Assembly (NCBI GenBank): GCA_017473345.1
Contig: JAFULL010000089.1
Coordinates: 1 to 64,000 of the forward strand
Length of the DNA stretch: 64,000 bases
Direction of reading: 5' to 3'
From: Clostridia bacterium
GTDB lineage: Bacteria > Bacillota > Clostridia > Christensenellales > Aristaeellaceae
Shown: positions 16,927 to 24,280 of the stretch, piece after piece
Layout of the letters: each line of letters starts with the position of its first letter
Position numbering within the stretch: position 1 is the stretch's first letter
The notes under the pieces: model-generated
Told to the model about the DNA's origin: nothing
Databases searched by the model: none
The model's input: only the letters and a program-made list of their open reading frames with translations
Position numbers and translations under genes: made by a program

Positions 16927-18372
16927 TTACAGCAGACCCGCAGCCACTTTCGCGATATAGGCGACCAGCGGCTTGGAGGCAAAGATGAGAATGAACATTG
17001 CAGCGCAGGTGACCGCCAGCGGCAGCTTCATGCGCCAGCCGGGGTCGCCCTTGCCGGCGTCGCCTTCCAACGGCATGGCATAGGCCGCCACGGCAGGCAC
17101 CAGCATGTAAATGGCCGTCAGCACCGCAGAGATCAGCAGCACCGCCACAGCGGCAATGCCAAGCCAGCCGCCAAAGCCCAACGCGGCCTCAGCCAGCGCC
17201 CACTTGCTCTGGAAACCAACCAGCGGCGGAATGCCCGTCAGCGCCAGCGCGGCAAACAGGTATACGCCCATGATGAAGGGCATCTTTTTGCCCATGCCGC
17301 GCAGGTCGTCCACATATTTGCGGCCGGTGCGCACCATCACAGCGCCCACGCAGCTGAACAGGGTGATCTTCATCAGCGCATGATACACCATGTGCAGAAG
17401 ACCGCCGGTCAGTCCTTCGGGGGTGAGCAGCATCGCGCCCAGCAGCACATAGCTTAAGTTACTCATGGTGGAGTAGGCCAGACGGCGCTTCATGTGCGTT
17501 TCACGCACGGACATCGCGCTGCCGTACAGGATGCTCACCATGGCCAGGATCAGGCACACCGCCTGCGCCCAGCTGCCGCGCACTTCATCAGCGCCAAAGC
17601 AGTAATACGCCATGCGGATGACCGCAAACACGCCCGCCTTGACCACGGCCACCGCGTGCAGCAGCGCCGTGACCGGCGTGGGAGCCACGCCGGCGGTGGG
17701 CAGCCAGCTGTGCAGCGGGAATACCGCAGCCTTCGCGCCAAAGCCCAGGAAGCCCATCACGAACATCACCAAAATCAGCGTGTCCGGCGCCATGGCGATG
17801 GCGGGAATGCCGCCGCGCACAAAGTTGGACGTGCCGCTGAAGTGGATGACCGTCGTCAGCGCCATAAAGCCCATGGCCGCGCCGCCCAGCATGTAATACA
17901 CATACTTGCGGCCGGCATGCACGCCGTGGGGCTTCATGCCGTGCATCACAAGGAACAGCGTGGCAAGGGTCAGCAGCTCGTAGAACACGTACAGGGTCAT
18001 CAGGTCTTCGGCAAAAGCGATGCCAAGCGTTACGCCATAGCTGAGCATGTAGAAGCCGAAGAACGTGTTTTCGCCGCCCTCGTGCTCCATGTACTCAAAG
18101 GCATACAGCGTGGCAAGCGGCCACAGAAGCGCGACCATGCCGCTGAAAATGCGGCCCAGACCATCCAGCTTGAAGCTGATGGTCAGCCGGGGCGTCAGCT
18201 GCAGCAGCGTAAACTGCTGGCTGCCCGGCGTAAAGATGCACCACGCGGTGAGGATGCTGGTAAGCAGCGTGACCGCAATGGTGAAAATGTGGCGTGCGCG
18301 CGCGCACTGCGGCTTCCACAGCCACAGCACAGCCGCGCCCAGCACCGGCATCAGAATGGACAGGAACAGCAT
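16927..18372 (-). CDS. Antiporter-like subunit, MrpD/NuoM family (third copy)
   Basis: Integral membrane protein (481 aa, about 14 helices) with the Proton_antipo_M fold. The helix-5 Glu is E132 (YVFYELLTLATLF) and the helix-7 Lys lies in GFGAKAAVFPLH, so it should be ion-conducting. It sits 15 nt after the second MrpD-like gene and 12 nt before the fourth antiporter gene. Sequence differs clearly from its neighbours, so the copies are old paralogues, not a recent duplication. The role is a proton or sodium channel in a multi-subunit membrane complex. Confidence 0.9.
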   Translation of the reverse strand: MLFLSILMPVLGAAVLWLWKPQCARARHIFTIAVTLLTSILTAWCIFTPGSQQFTLLQLTPRLTISFKLDGLGRIFSGMVALLWPLATLYAFEYMEHEGGENTFFGFYMLSYGVTLGIAFAEDLMTLYVFYELLTLATLFLVMHGMKPHGVHAGRKYVYYMLGGAAMGFMALTTVIHFSGTSNFVRGGIPAIAMAPDTLILVMFVMGFLGFGAKAAVFPLHSWLPTAGVAPTPVTALLHAVAVVKAGVFAVIRMAYYCFGADEVRGSWAQAVCLILAMVSILYGSAMSVRETHMKRRLAYSTMSNLSYVLLGAMLLTPEGLTGGLLHMVYHALMKITLFSCVGAVMVRTGRKYVDDLRGMGKKMPFIMGVYLFAALALTGIPPLVGFQSKWALAEAALGFGGWLGIAAVAVLLISAVLTAIYMLVPAVAAYAMPLEGDAGKGDPGWRMKLPLAVTCAAMFILIFASKPLVAYIAKVAAGLL

Positions 18373-18387
18373 ATGCGTCCTCCTTGC

Positions 18388-19860
18388 TTACATCAGGCTC
18401 GCAGCCACCGCTGCGACGGGGCCTTCCACCAGCGCGGGGCAAACGCCCAGCACCACCAGCAGCGCGGCCAGCACAAACAGGGGCAGCAGCATCTTCCAGT
18501 TCAGTTCGCAGGAAGTGAGGTCGCCCTCGTAGTGATGGCCCACGAAGAAGCCGTCAATGCTGACAGGCAGCAGGTAACCGGCCGTCAGCAGGGCGGACAC
18601 CAGCAGCACCACCGGGCCCAGCCAGCTGAAAGTGGCAACGCCGCTGGCCAGTGCGCCCTGCGCCAGCTGCCACTTCGAGAAGAAGCCGCACAGCGGGGGC
18701 ACGCCCACCAGGCTCACGCCGGCCAGGGTGAAGCACCACAGGGTGGCGGGCATGCGCTTGCCGATGCCGCGCAGGTCGCGCACGTCGGTAAGACCGGTCT
18801 TGAAGATCACGCCGCCTGCGCACAGGAACAGCAGGTTCTTCATCACGGAGTGGAAGTACACATGCAGCATTGCGCCGCGGAAAGCGATCTCGTTCATCAT
18901 GAACAGGCCAAACAGCACGTAGCTTACCTGAGATACGCTGGAGTAGGCCAGACGCTTTTTGAAGCCCGTGGTCTTGAAGGCCATCATGGAGCCCATGAAA
19001 ACGGTGATGAGGCTGAGGACGATCAGCGCCGTCTGCACCCAGGTGCCGCGCACCAGCTCAACGCCCACAACGTAGTACAGAAAGCGGATGATGCAGATGA
19101 CGCCGGCCTTGGTGATCACGCCGGAAAGCACCGCGCTGGCAGGAGCCGGGGCGATGGGGTGAGCGGTGGGCAGCCAGCCATGCATGGGGAACATACCGGC
19201 CTTGGTGCCAAAGCCCACGATGGTCACAAACAGGATGCCCAGCATCAGGGGCGCTTCAGCGCCGGCCACAGCCAGGTCCAGCGTGCCGCCGGGCACGAAG
19301 GTGGGAACGATGGCGTTTTTGGTGAAGTAGAACACGCCCATCAGGCCCATCATGGCGCCGGCGATGGAGTACAGCAGGTACTTGATGCCGGCGGCGACGG
19401 CTTCCTTCGTGAGGGAATGCAGCACCATCGCAACGCTCAGCAGCGTCATCATTTCAAAGAACAGGTACATCGTCACCAGCGTGCCGGCAAAGCACAGGCC
19501 CAGCAGCGCGGCTTCCGTCAGCAGGTAGAAGGTGTAGTAGCGGCGCTGGCTGCCTTCGTGGGCCATGTAGCCGAAGCTGAACGCGCCGCTCACCAGCCAC
19601 ATGCCGCTCATCAGCACCGCAAACAGGCGGGCAAGGCCATCGGAGGCCAGAACGACAGGCAGGGTCTCGGTCATTTCAAACAGGGTCACGCTCGCGTCGC
19701 CCGTCAGGCACAGCGCGCAGGTGAGCACGAAGCTCACGATGAGGGAGCACAGCACGAACGCGTCGCGCTTTTTATCCTCGCGCACAGCGGGAACGAACCA
19801 GCACACGGCTGCGCACAGAACCGGGAAAAACGGAACGAGGATCAACAGAAGGGTCTGCAT
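18388..19860 (-). CDS. Antiporter-like subunit, MrpD/NuoN family (second copy)
   Basis: Integral membrane protein (490 aa) with Proton_antipo_M domain. E136 in LFFEMMTLLSVAMV and the lysine in GFGTKAGMFPMHGWLP mark the conserved ion path. The segment FSFGYMAHEGSQRRYY resembles the loop before helix 4 in MrpD and NuoL. It starts 12 nt after the first MrpD-like gene, with GGAGG-type ribosome sites at each junction. Part of the ten-gene Mrp/Mbh-type operon. Confidence 0.9.
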   Translation of the reverse strand: MQTLLLILVPFFPVLCAAVCWFVPAVREDKKRDAFVLCSLIVSFVLTCALCLTGDASVTLFEMTETLPVVLASDGLARLFAVLMSGMWLVSGAFSFGYMAHEGSQRRYYTFYLLTEAALLGLCFAGTLVTMYLFFEMMTLLSVAMVLHSLTKEAVAAGIKYLLYSIAGAMMGLMGVFYFTKNAIVPTFVPGGTLDLAVAGAEAPLMLGILFVTIVGFGTKAGMFPMHGWLPTAHPIAPAPASAVLSGVITKAGVICIIRFLYYVVGVELVRGTWVQTALIVLSLITVFMGSMMAFKTTGFKKRLAYSSVSQVSYVLFGLFMMNEIAFRGAMLHVYFHSVMKNLLFLCAGGVIFKTGLTDVRDLRGIGKRMPATLWCFTLAGVSLVGVPPLCGFFSKWQLAQGALASGVATFSWLGPVVLLVSALLTAGYLLPVSIDGFFVGHHYEGDLTSCELNWKMLLPLFVLAALLVVLGVCPALVEGPVAAVAASLM

Positions 19861-19872
19861 CTCATTTCCTCC

Positions 19873-21363
19873 TTAGTCAAACATGGCAAGACCGGAACGG
19901 ATGGCTTCCGCAATGGGGTGCGCCATCAGGCCAACCAGAATGTTCACAATCACAAAACCCCACATGGCGCAGGTGGCCAGTTTGCCGCTCTTGTAGCCGG
20001 GGTCCACAAAACCCTCGCGCGCCGGGCGGTACAGGGTGATGACCGTCTTCATCAGGTACAGAACGTTGAGCAGCGTGGAAACAGCCAGGGCGATCAGCAG
20101 CGTCCACATTTTCCAGCCGCCGGCGGTCAGGGCTGCGTCACTCAGGTACAGCTTGGCGGTAAAGCCCGCAAGCACCGGCACGCCCACCAGACTCATGGCC
20201 GCAACAGTGAAGCACACGCCAGCCGTGGGGTGGCGGAAGCCCGCGCCGCGCAGGTCGCTGAAGCGCTTGCTGTTGCCGCTGACTTCAGACAGGCCGGAGG
20301 CGGAAATGAACAGCGCGCTCTTGGCAAAGGCGTGCATGATCATGTGGAAGATAGCCGCCACAAAGCCCGCGCGGATGCCAAGGCCCATGCCGGCATAGAT
20401 GTAGCCGATCTGCGCCACGGAGGAGAACGCCACCATGCGGCGCAGGTCATGGCTGCCGATGGCGTTGATGCTGCCCATCATCATGCCCACGATGCCAAGG
20501 ACGAACATCAGGTCCATCGCATGGCTGCCGGAGACGACCGTCAGGCCCACCACGCGCAGCAAAATCTTGATCAGCAGGAAGATGTAGGCCTTGCTGATAA
20601 TGGAGGACAGCACCGCGCTGGCAGCAGGCGTGGAGTAGCCGTAGCTGTCAGGCAGCCAGGTGTGGAAGGGGTACAGGGCGCTCTTGATGCCCAGACCCAC
20701 GAAGAACAAGCCAATGATGGTGGTGATGGGCACCGCATAGTTGCCTGAGCGGTGCAGCTCATACAGCGTGTCGTGGATGTTTTCCATCAGCAGATGGCCG
20801 GTCACGTTGTAGGTGATGGTGATGGCCAGAAGCGTCAGACCGCTGCCCAACAGGCTCATGATCATATAGCGCATGGCCGAAACCAGCGTGCGCCCGTTCT
20901 GACGCGACATGATCAGCGCGCAGGCGGTGAGCGTCATGATCTCAATGAACACATAGCCGGTGAACAGGTCGTTGGTGTAGAGCATGCTCATCATGGCAGC
21001 CAGCACCAGGTCCAGCATGACGCAGATGAGGTTGAGCTTCTTGCCCACCTGCTGGTCCAGCTTGCGCATGCCGCCAGCCACGCTCAGCATCATGATCAGG
21101 CTGAAGCACACGGCCAGCGTGCTTTCCACCAAGCCGCCGCGCAGCTCGTTGCCCCAGGGGGCCGGGAAGTGACCCATCCAGTACACAAAGCTGCGATGGT
21201 TGGCCCACAGGTCAAGGGTGAGCCACAGGTTCAGCGCGGCCACTGCGGCGGAAAGCGCCACCGTTACCCACTTGGCCACGCGGCCGGAGAGCATGGCGCT
21301 CATCACGCCGCAGACCATGCACAGCATGATGGAAAAGAACGGTACGTTTTGCACAAAAGGCAT
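19873..21363 (-). CDS. mrpD: Antiporter-like subunit, MrpD/MbhH family (first copy)
   Basis: Integral membrane protein (496 aa). The position right after the MrpC-like gene matches MrpD in Mrp operons and MbhH in membrane-bound hydrogenases. Proton_antipo_M covers about residues 125-420. E141 (YVFIEIMTLTACAL) corresponds to the essential helix-5 Glu of MrpD, and GLGIKSALYPFHTWLP holds the helix-7 Lys. The gene starts one base after the mrpC stop codon. It is expected to form part of the Na+(or K+)/H+ exchange path in the complex. Confidence 0.92.
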   Translation of the reverse strand: MPFVQNVPFFSIMLCMVCGVMSAMLSGRVAKWVTVALSAAVAALNLWLTLDLWANHRSFVYWMGHFPAPWGNELRGGLVESTLAVCFSLIMMLSVAGGMRKLDQQVGKKLNLICVMLDLVLAAMMSMLYTNDLFTGYVFIEIMTLTACALIMSRQNGRTLVSAMRYMIMSLLGSGLTLLAITITYNVTGHLLMENIHDTLYELHRSGNYAVPITTIIGLFFVGLGIKSALYPFHTWLPDSYGYSTPAASAVLSSIISKAYIFLLIKILLRVVGLTVVSGSHAMDLMFVLGIVGMMMGSINAIGSHDLRRMVAFSSVAQIGYIYAGMGLGIRAGFVAAIFHMIMHAFAKSALFISASGLSEVSGNSKRFSDLRGAGFRHPTAGVCFTVAAMSLVGVPVLAGFTAKLYLSDAALTAGGWKMWTLLIALAVSTLLNVLYLMKTVITLYRPAREGFVDPGYKSGKLATCAMWGFVIVNILVGLMAHPIAEAIRSGLAMFD

Positions 21364-21364
21364 A

Positions 21365-21739
21365 TCAGTCGTCCTCTCCCTTCATAAGCAAGGTGATTTT
21401 GTCAATGTCCAGCGTGTGGTAGCGGCGGTAGAGGCGGATGGTCAGGCTCAGCATCAGAGCGGATACCGAGACCGACACCACGATGCCCGTAAGCACCAGG
21501 CCGCTGGGGATGGGGTTGATGTAGTGGCTGGCGTCGGTGATGCCGTCCACCATGATGGGAGCAACGCGGCCCTCGATGTAGCCCACCGAGGTGAGGAACA
21601 GGTAGATGGCCGTGTCCATGATGTTGAAGCCGATGATCTTCTTGATGAGGTTGCGCTTGACAAGCAGCGTTGTAAAGCCGATGCCGAAGAGGATCACCGC
21701 AATGATCTGGGGCAGATGATCGCGAAACACCTGAATCAT
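21365..21739 (-). CDS. mrpC: Cation/proton antiporter subunit C (MrpC/MnhC/NuoK-like)
   Basis: Small membrane protein (124 aa, three helices) homologous to NuoK. The helix-2 and helix-3 pattern of the family is seen in LIKKIIGFNIMDTAIYLFL and PSGLVLTGIVVSVSV. The start ATG at 21739 shares one base with the TAA stop of the upstream gene. A longer frame to 21790 lies within that gene and is ignored. It occurs in its standard place between subunits B and D. Confidence 0.9.
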   Translation of the reverse strand: MIQVFRDHLPQIIAVILFGIGFTTLLVKRNLIKKIIGFNIMDTAIYLFLTSVGYIEGRVAPIMVDGITDASHYINPIPSGLVLTGIVVSVSVSALMLSLTIRLYRRYHTLDIDKITLLMKGEDD

Positions 21740-22731
21740 TACGACATGCCTCCTTTGCGGAACAGCGTGTAGAAAGCATACATCGTGCACATGACGATGA
21801 AGCCCACGCAGATATTCAGCGGCAGGATGAGACCCGAGGACAGGATGGCGCCGGGCGTGCCCAGCGGGATGCCGCTTTCGATGTGGTTGGCGCCGGTGAA
21901 GAACGAATAGCTCTTAAGCCCCGCATAGGTCATCAGCGACAGGAAGGTAACCCAGCGGAAGGTCTTGAAGGTGAACAGCCTGCCGGCCTTTGCAAAGCCG
22001 AAGGCGTTGAGGTAGAGAATGAGGCCTGCGCCCATGATGGCGCCGCCGGAGAAGCCGCCGCCGGGGCTGAGGTGGCCGTTCAGTACCACATAGAAGCCGT
22101 ACAGCAGAATGACGGGCACCAGCACCTTGGCAGCCAGCTGCAGAATGCCGTCGTTCTTGGGCTCGTAGTGGCGGTCGTCCCACTCGGCCTCGAGCATGGC
22201 CTTGGTGGGCTTTTCGTCCTTGCCATGATCGCCAAGCTTGAGCAGGATCAGCACGCTGCAGGCAGCCACGAACAGGACGGTGGATTCGCCGAAGGTGTCG
22301 AATGCACGGTAGTCAAGGATCATACCGGCCACGAAGTTGACAGCGCCGGTCTCGGGAATGCCCTGCTCGATGTAGCGCTGGCTCACTTCGTTGTTGTACA
22401 GGTTATCCGCAGCGCCGAAGGGCGGCAGCGAAATAACTGTAGTAATCAGGAAGTAGCTGATGATCCCCAGCATCAGGAACGCCAGCAGGCGGTAGAGGGT
22501 GCGAAGCAGGCGCTTGCCGCGGGTTTCGGCCCATTCGTGCATGCGCTCGTGCTGTTTTTCCTCCTCCAGCACAAGGGCATGGTGCTTTTCATCGTACTCG
22601 TTTTCCAGCCTGGCAAAGGCTTCGGGGGTCAGGCCGTCGTGCTCGGAGCTTGCGGTGATGCTGTGCTCGATCTCGCGGTCAAGGCCGTCGTCCTCGTACA
22701 GCCAGCGGCGGAAGTGCTCACTGATGGTCAT
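21739..22731 (-). CDS. mrpB: MbhE-MnhB fusion subunit with hydrophilic N-terminal extension
   Basis: Membrane protein of 330 aa with three parts. Residues 1-75 are hydrophilic, charged and probably helical. Residues 80-170 hold two helices around VNFVAGMILDYRAFDT, the hallmark of the MrpA C-terminal piece called MbhE in membrane-bound hydrogenases. Residues 195-328 are an MnhB domain, with the LSPGGGFSGGAIMGAG motif. In Bacillus Mrp the MbhE piece belongs to MrpA, while here it is joined to MnhB. The charged N-terminus has no counterpart I recognise and may contact cytoplasmic partners. The start overlaps the preceding gene by 14 nt. Confidence 0.88.
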   Translation of the reverse strand: MTISEHFRRWLYEDDGLDREIEHSITASSEHDGLTPEAFARLENEYDEKHHALVLEEEKQHERMHEWAETRGKRLLRTLYRLLAFLMLGIISYFLITTVISLPPFGAADNLYNNEVSQRYIEQGIPETGAVNFVAGMILDYRAFDTFGESTVLFVAACSVLILLKLGDHGKDEKPTKAMLEAEWDDRHYEPKNDGILQLAAKVLVPVILLYGFYVVLNGHLSPGGGFSGGAIMGAGLILYLNAFGFAKAGRLFTFKTFRWVTFLSLMTYAGLKSYSFFTGANHIESGIPLGTPGAILSSGLILPLNICVGFIVMCTMYAFYTLFRKGGMS

Positions 22732-22987
22732 GGCGATCCTCCTCCTCAGGCTTGATGGCGTGGATCTTTTTGAGCGTGACGAAGAACAGAATGCTCGTTA
22801 CGCCCGCGCCGACGGCGGCCTCGGTGATGGCCAGGTCGGGTGACTGCAGAATCATCCACACGATGGACATCAGCACGCTGTAAGCCATGAAAATGATCAC
22901 GCTGGAAAGCAAATTGCGCGTCAGGCAGGTGGCGATGGCACATACCACCAGGAAGCCCAGCACGATCAGCAAAAGCAGGTCGTTCAT
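22718..22987 (-). CDS. MbhD-like (DUF4040) subunit
   Basis: Small membrane protein (89 aa, three helices) corresponding to the DUF4040/MbhD piece of MrpA. The family segment VWMILQSPDLAITEAAVGAG, with its conserved Asp and Glu, is present. In Mrp antiporters this piece is the C-terminal part of MrpA; as a separate gene it matches the organisation of membrane-bound hydrogenases and related complexes. It overlaps the MnhG gene by 4 nt (ATGA type) and the next gene by 14 nt. Confidence 0.9.
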   Translation of the reverse strand: MNDLLLLIVLGFLVVCAIATCLTRNLLSSVIIFMAYSVLMSIVWMILQSPDLAITEAAVGAGVTSILFFVTLKKIHAIKPEEEDRHDHQ

Positions 22988-23307
22988 TTTTCAATCAGCT
23001 CCATTTCCGTTTCAGGATGGTCGTTGAGCGTCAGCTCCAGGCGGGCGATCAGGTGGCTGCCCGTGGGACTGGTGAGCCAGATGAACAGCGCCACCATCAG
23101 GCACTTGATGATGACGAACGGGTCGTTCTGCGAAATGCAGATGCCCACAGACACCAGCAGCAGGCCCAGCGAGTCGCCCATAGAGGCGGCGTGCATGCGG
23201 TTGAGCACGTAATGGAAGCGATACTGGCCGATGACGCCGGTCAGCAGAAGGAACAGGCCGCATACCATGCATACGGCGGTAAGCACAAAGCGGATCCACT
23301 CAAGCAT
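22984..23307 (-). CDS. mrpG: Cation/proton antiporter subunit G (MnhG/MrpG)
   Basis: Small membrane protein (107 aa, three helices) of the MnhG family. VIGQYRFHYVLNRMHAAS is the conserved loop and DSLGLLLVSVGI the second helix. The ATG at 23307 overlaps the end of the subunit F gene by 8 nt and has a GGAGGA-type site; a longer frame to 23340 lies inside subunit F. It belongs to the E-F-G head of the operon. Confidence 0.9.
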   Translation of the reverse strand: MLEWIRFVLTAVCMVCGLFLLLTGVIGQYRFHYVLNRMHAASMGDSLGLLLVSVGICISQNDPFVIIKCLMVALFIWLTSPTGSHLIARLELTLNDHPETEMELIEK

Positions 23308-23611
23308 GCTCGTTTTCCTCCTTCTTCTGCTTCTTTTCAAGGGCGATGCCCATGTACACCTTGCACAGCACCACCACAGCCAGAAAACCGATCAGCGCGT
23401 AGATGAGCGCTACGTCGGCCAGACCGCCCTGGCCCAGCATGTTGACCAGCACCAGGATCATGGCGATGGTGATGGTTGAGATCATGTTGATGGCCACGAT
23501 TCGGTCGGCGATACGCGGGCCCTTGATGGCGCGGACGAGGCACAGGAAGTCAAGCACCACCAGCACGATCAGCACGATGGTGTACAGCGACTGATAAGCG
23601 TTGCTCAGCAT
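23300..23611 (-). CDS. mrpF: Cation/proton antiporter subunit F (MnhF/MrpF)
   Basis: Small membrane protein (103 aa, three helices) of the MnhF family. The conserved stretch RAIKGPRIADRIVAINMIST and LADVALIYALIGFLAVV are clear, followed by a lysine-rich tail. GGAGG is seven bases before the ATG. It overlaps subunit E by 7 nt and subunit G by 8 nt, so translation of E, F and G is coupled. Confidence 0.92.
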   Translation of the reverse strand: MLSNAYQSLYTIVLIVLVVLDFLCLVRAIKGPRIADRIVAINMISTITIAMILVLVNMLGQGGLADVALIYALIGFLAVVVLCKVYMGIALEKKQKKEENEHA

Positions 23612-24075
23612 GCTTCATCCTCCTTTGCCAGTTCCAGGAGCGCCTGCTGAAAACTGGTGTTTTCGATCCCATCGGCAAATTCTTCATCCAGACAGTGAAC
23701 GGTGAGTTTGTCATCCTCGCTGATGACGGAAATGGTACCCGGCGTTACGGTGATGCAGTCGGCCAGCACGCTTTTGAGCGCGCCCTTCAGCGGTGTTTTG
23801 AACGTGACCAGTTTGGGCTTTACCTCGTGGTCCACCTCATACACCCTGCGGATGAGCGCAAAATTGCTTTTGATGATCTCCGAGAACAGCAGCCACAAAT
23901 AGCGCAGGATCTGCGGCAGTTTGCGAAGAACCCGCCACTCCTTTTTGTAGTTGTAACCCAGAAATGCACAGCTGAAAGCGTATACCGCACCTGCGATCAC
24001 CACGCCGAACGCTGCGATCTCCCACGTGAAGCGGCCGTTGAAGATGATCCACAGTACAAACAGCACAAGCAGCAA
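23605..24075 (-). CDS. mrpE: Cation/proton antiporter subunit E (MnhE/MrpE)
   Basis: First gene of the operon (156 aa). Two membrane helices at the N-terminus are followed by the cytoplasmic MnhE domain. Conserved features include LWLLFSEIIKSNFALIRRV and TVTPGTISV. The start codon is TTG at 24075, supported by GGGAGG eight bases upstream; no ATG lies nearby. A TTG start plus a hairpin whose 3' arm touches the ribosome site suggests that translation initiation is deliberately weak or regulated. Confidence 0.9.
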   Translation of the reverse strand: MLLVLFVLWIIFNGRFTWEIAAFGVVIAGAVYAFSCAFLGYNYKKEWRVLRKLPQILRYLWLLFSEIIKSNFALIRRVYEVDHEVKPKLVTFKTPLKGALKSVLADCITVTPGTISVISEDDKLTVHCLDEEFADGIENTSFQQALLELAKEDEAC

Positions 24076-24089
24076 GTGAAAAACCTCCC

Positions 24090-24147
24090 ATCAGGCAGTA
24101 AATGAGCGTTCCTTCCGCATCGCAATTAATAGGAAGAAACGCCTGAT
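24090..24147 (-). promoter_or_regulatory. Leader hairpin abutting the mrpE ribosome binding site
   Basis: In the roughly 80-nt untranslated leader, an 11-bp stem (24106-24116 with 24132-24142, one G-U pair, 15-nt loop) is enclosed by an outer pairing of ATCAG (24143-24147 read on the minus strand) with CTGAT (24090-24094). An 11-nt internal loop lies on the 3' side. The outer 3' arm ends directly against the GGGAGG ribosome site (24084-24089). Such a structure could control translation of the antiporter operon in response to ions, pH or a protein. It matches no riboswitch class I know. Confidence 0.6.
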
Positions 24148-24162
24148 ATCTATAACGCAGAC

Positions 24163-24191
24163 ATTGTACGCCTGCGAAACGAAAAAGTCAA
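24163..24191 (-). promoter_or_regulatory. Promoter of the Mrp/Mbh-type operon
   Basis: Minus-strand TTGACT (24186-24191) and TACAAT (24163-24168) with a 17-bp spacer. The predicted start near 24156 gives an untranslated leader of about 80 nt that includes the hairpin at 24090-24147. Confidence 0.85.
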
Positions 24192-24237
24192 CGATTGATA
24201 GGAATTTAGCGTTTTTTTTGCCGCTTTTTTACCGCAT

Positions 24238-24272
24238 GAAAAAACGCCGCGGCGCGACGGGCGCTGCGGCGT
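24238..24272 (-). terminator. Terminator of the glycosyltransferase operon
   Basis: ACGCCGC (24244-24250) pairs with GCGGCGT (24266-24272), with a further GCGC pairing inside. On the minus strand six T residues follow. It separates the glycosyltransferase operon from the antiporter promoter. Confidence 0.85.
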
Positions 24273-24280
24273 GGAAAAAA

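Noticed and set aside
17494..20748. A plus-strand open frame of 1084 codons opposite the antiporter genes
   Set aside because: It lacks a ribosome site, is extremely rich in His, Gln, Ala and Gly, and mirrors the codon bias of real membrane-protein genes on the other strand. Long antisense frames of this kind are common in GC-rich DNA.
24090..24156. A T-box or SAM riboswitch before the antiporter operon
   Set aside because: No T-box consensus, specifier loop or terminator/antiterminator pair is visible, and the leader is only about 80 nt long.
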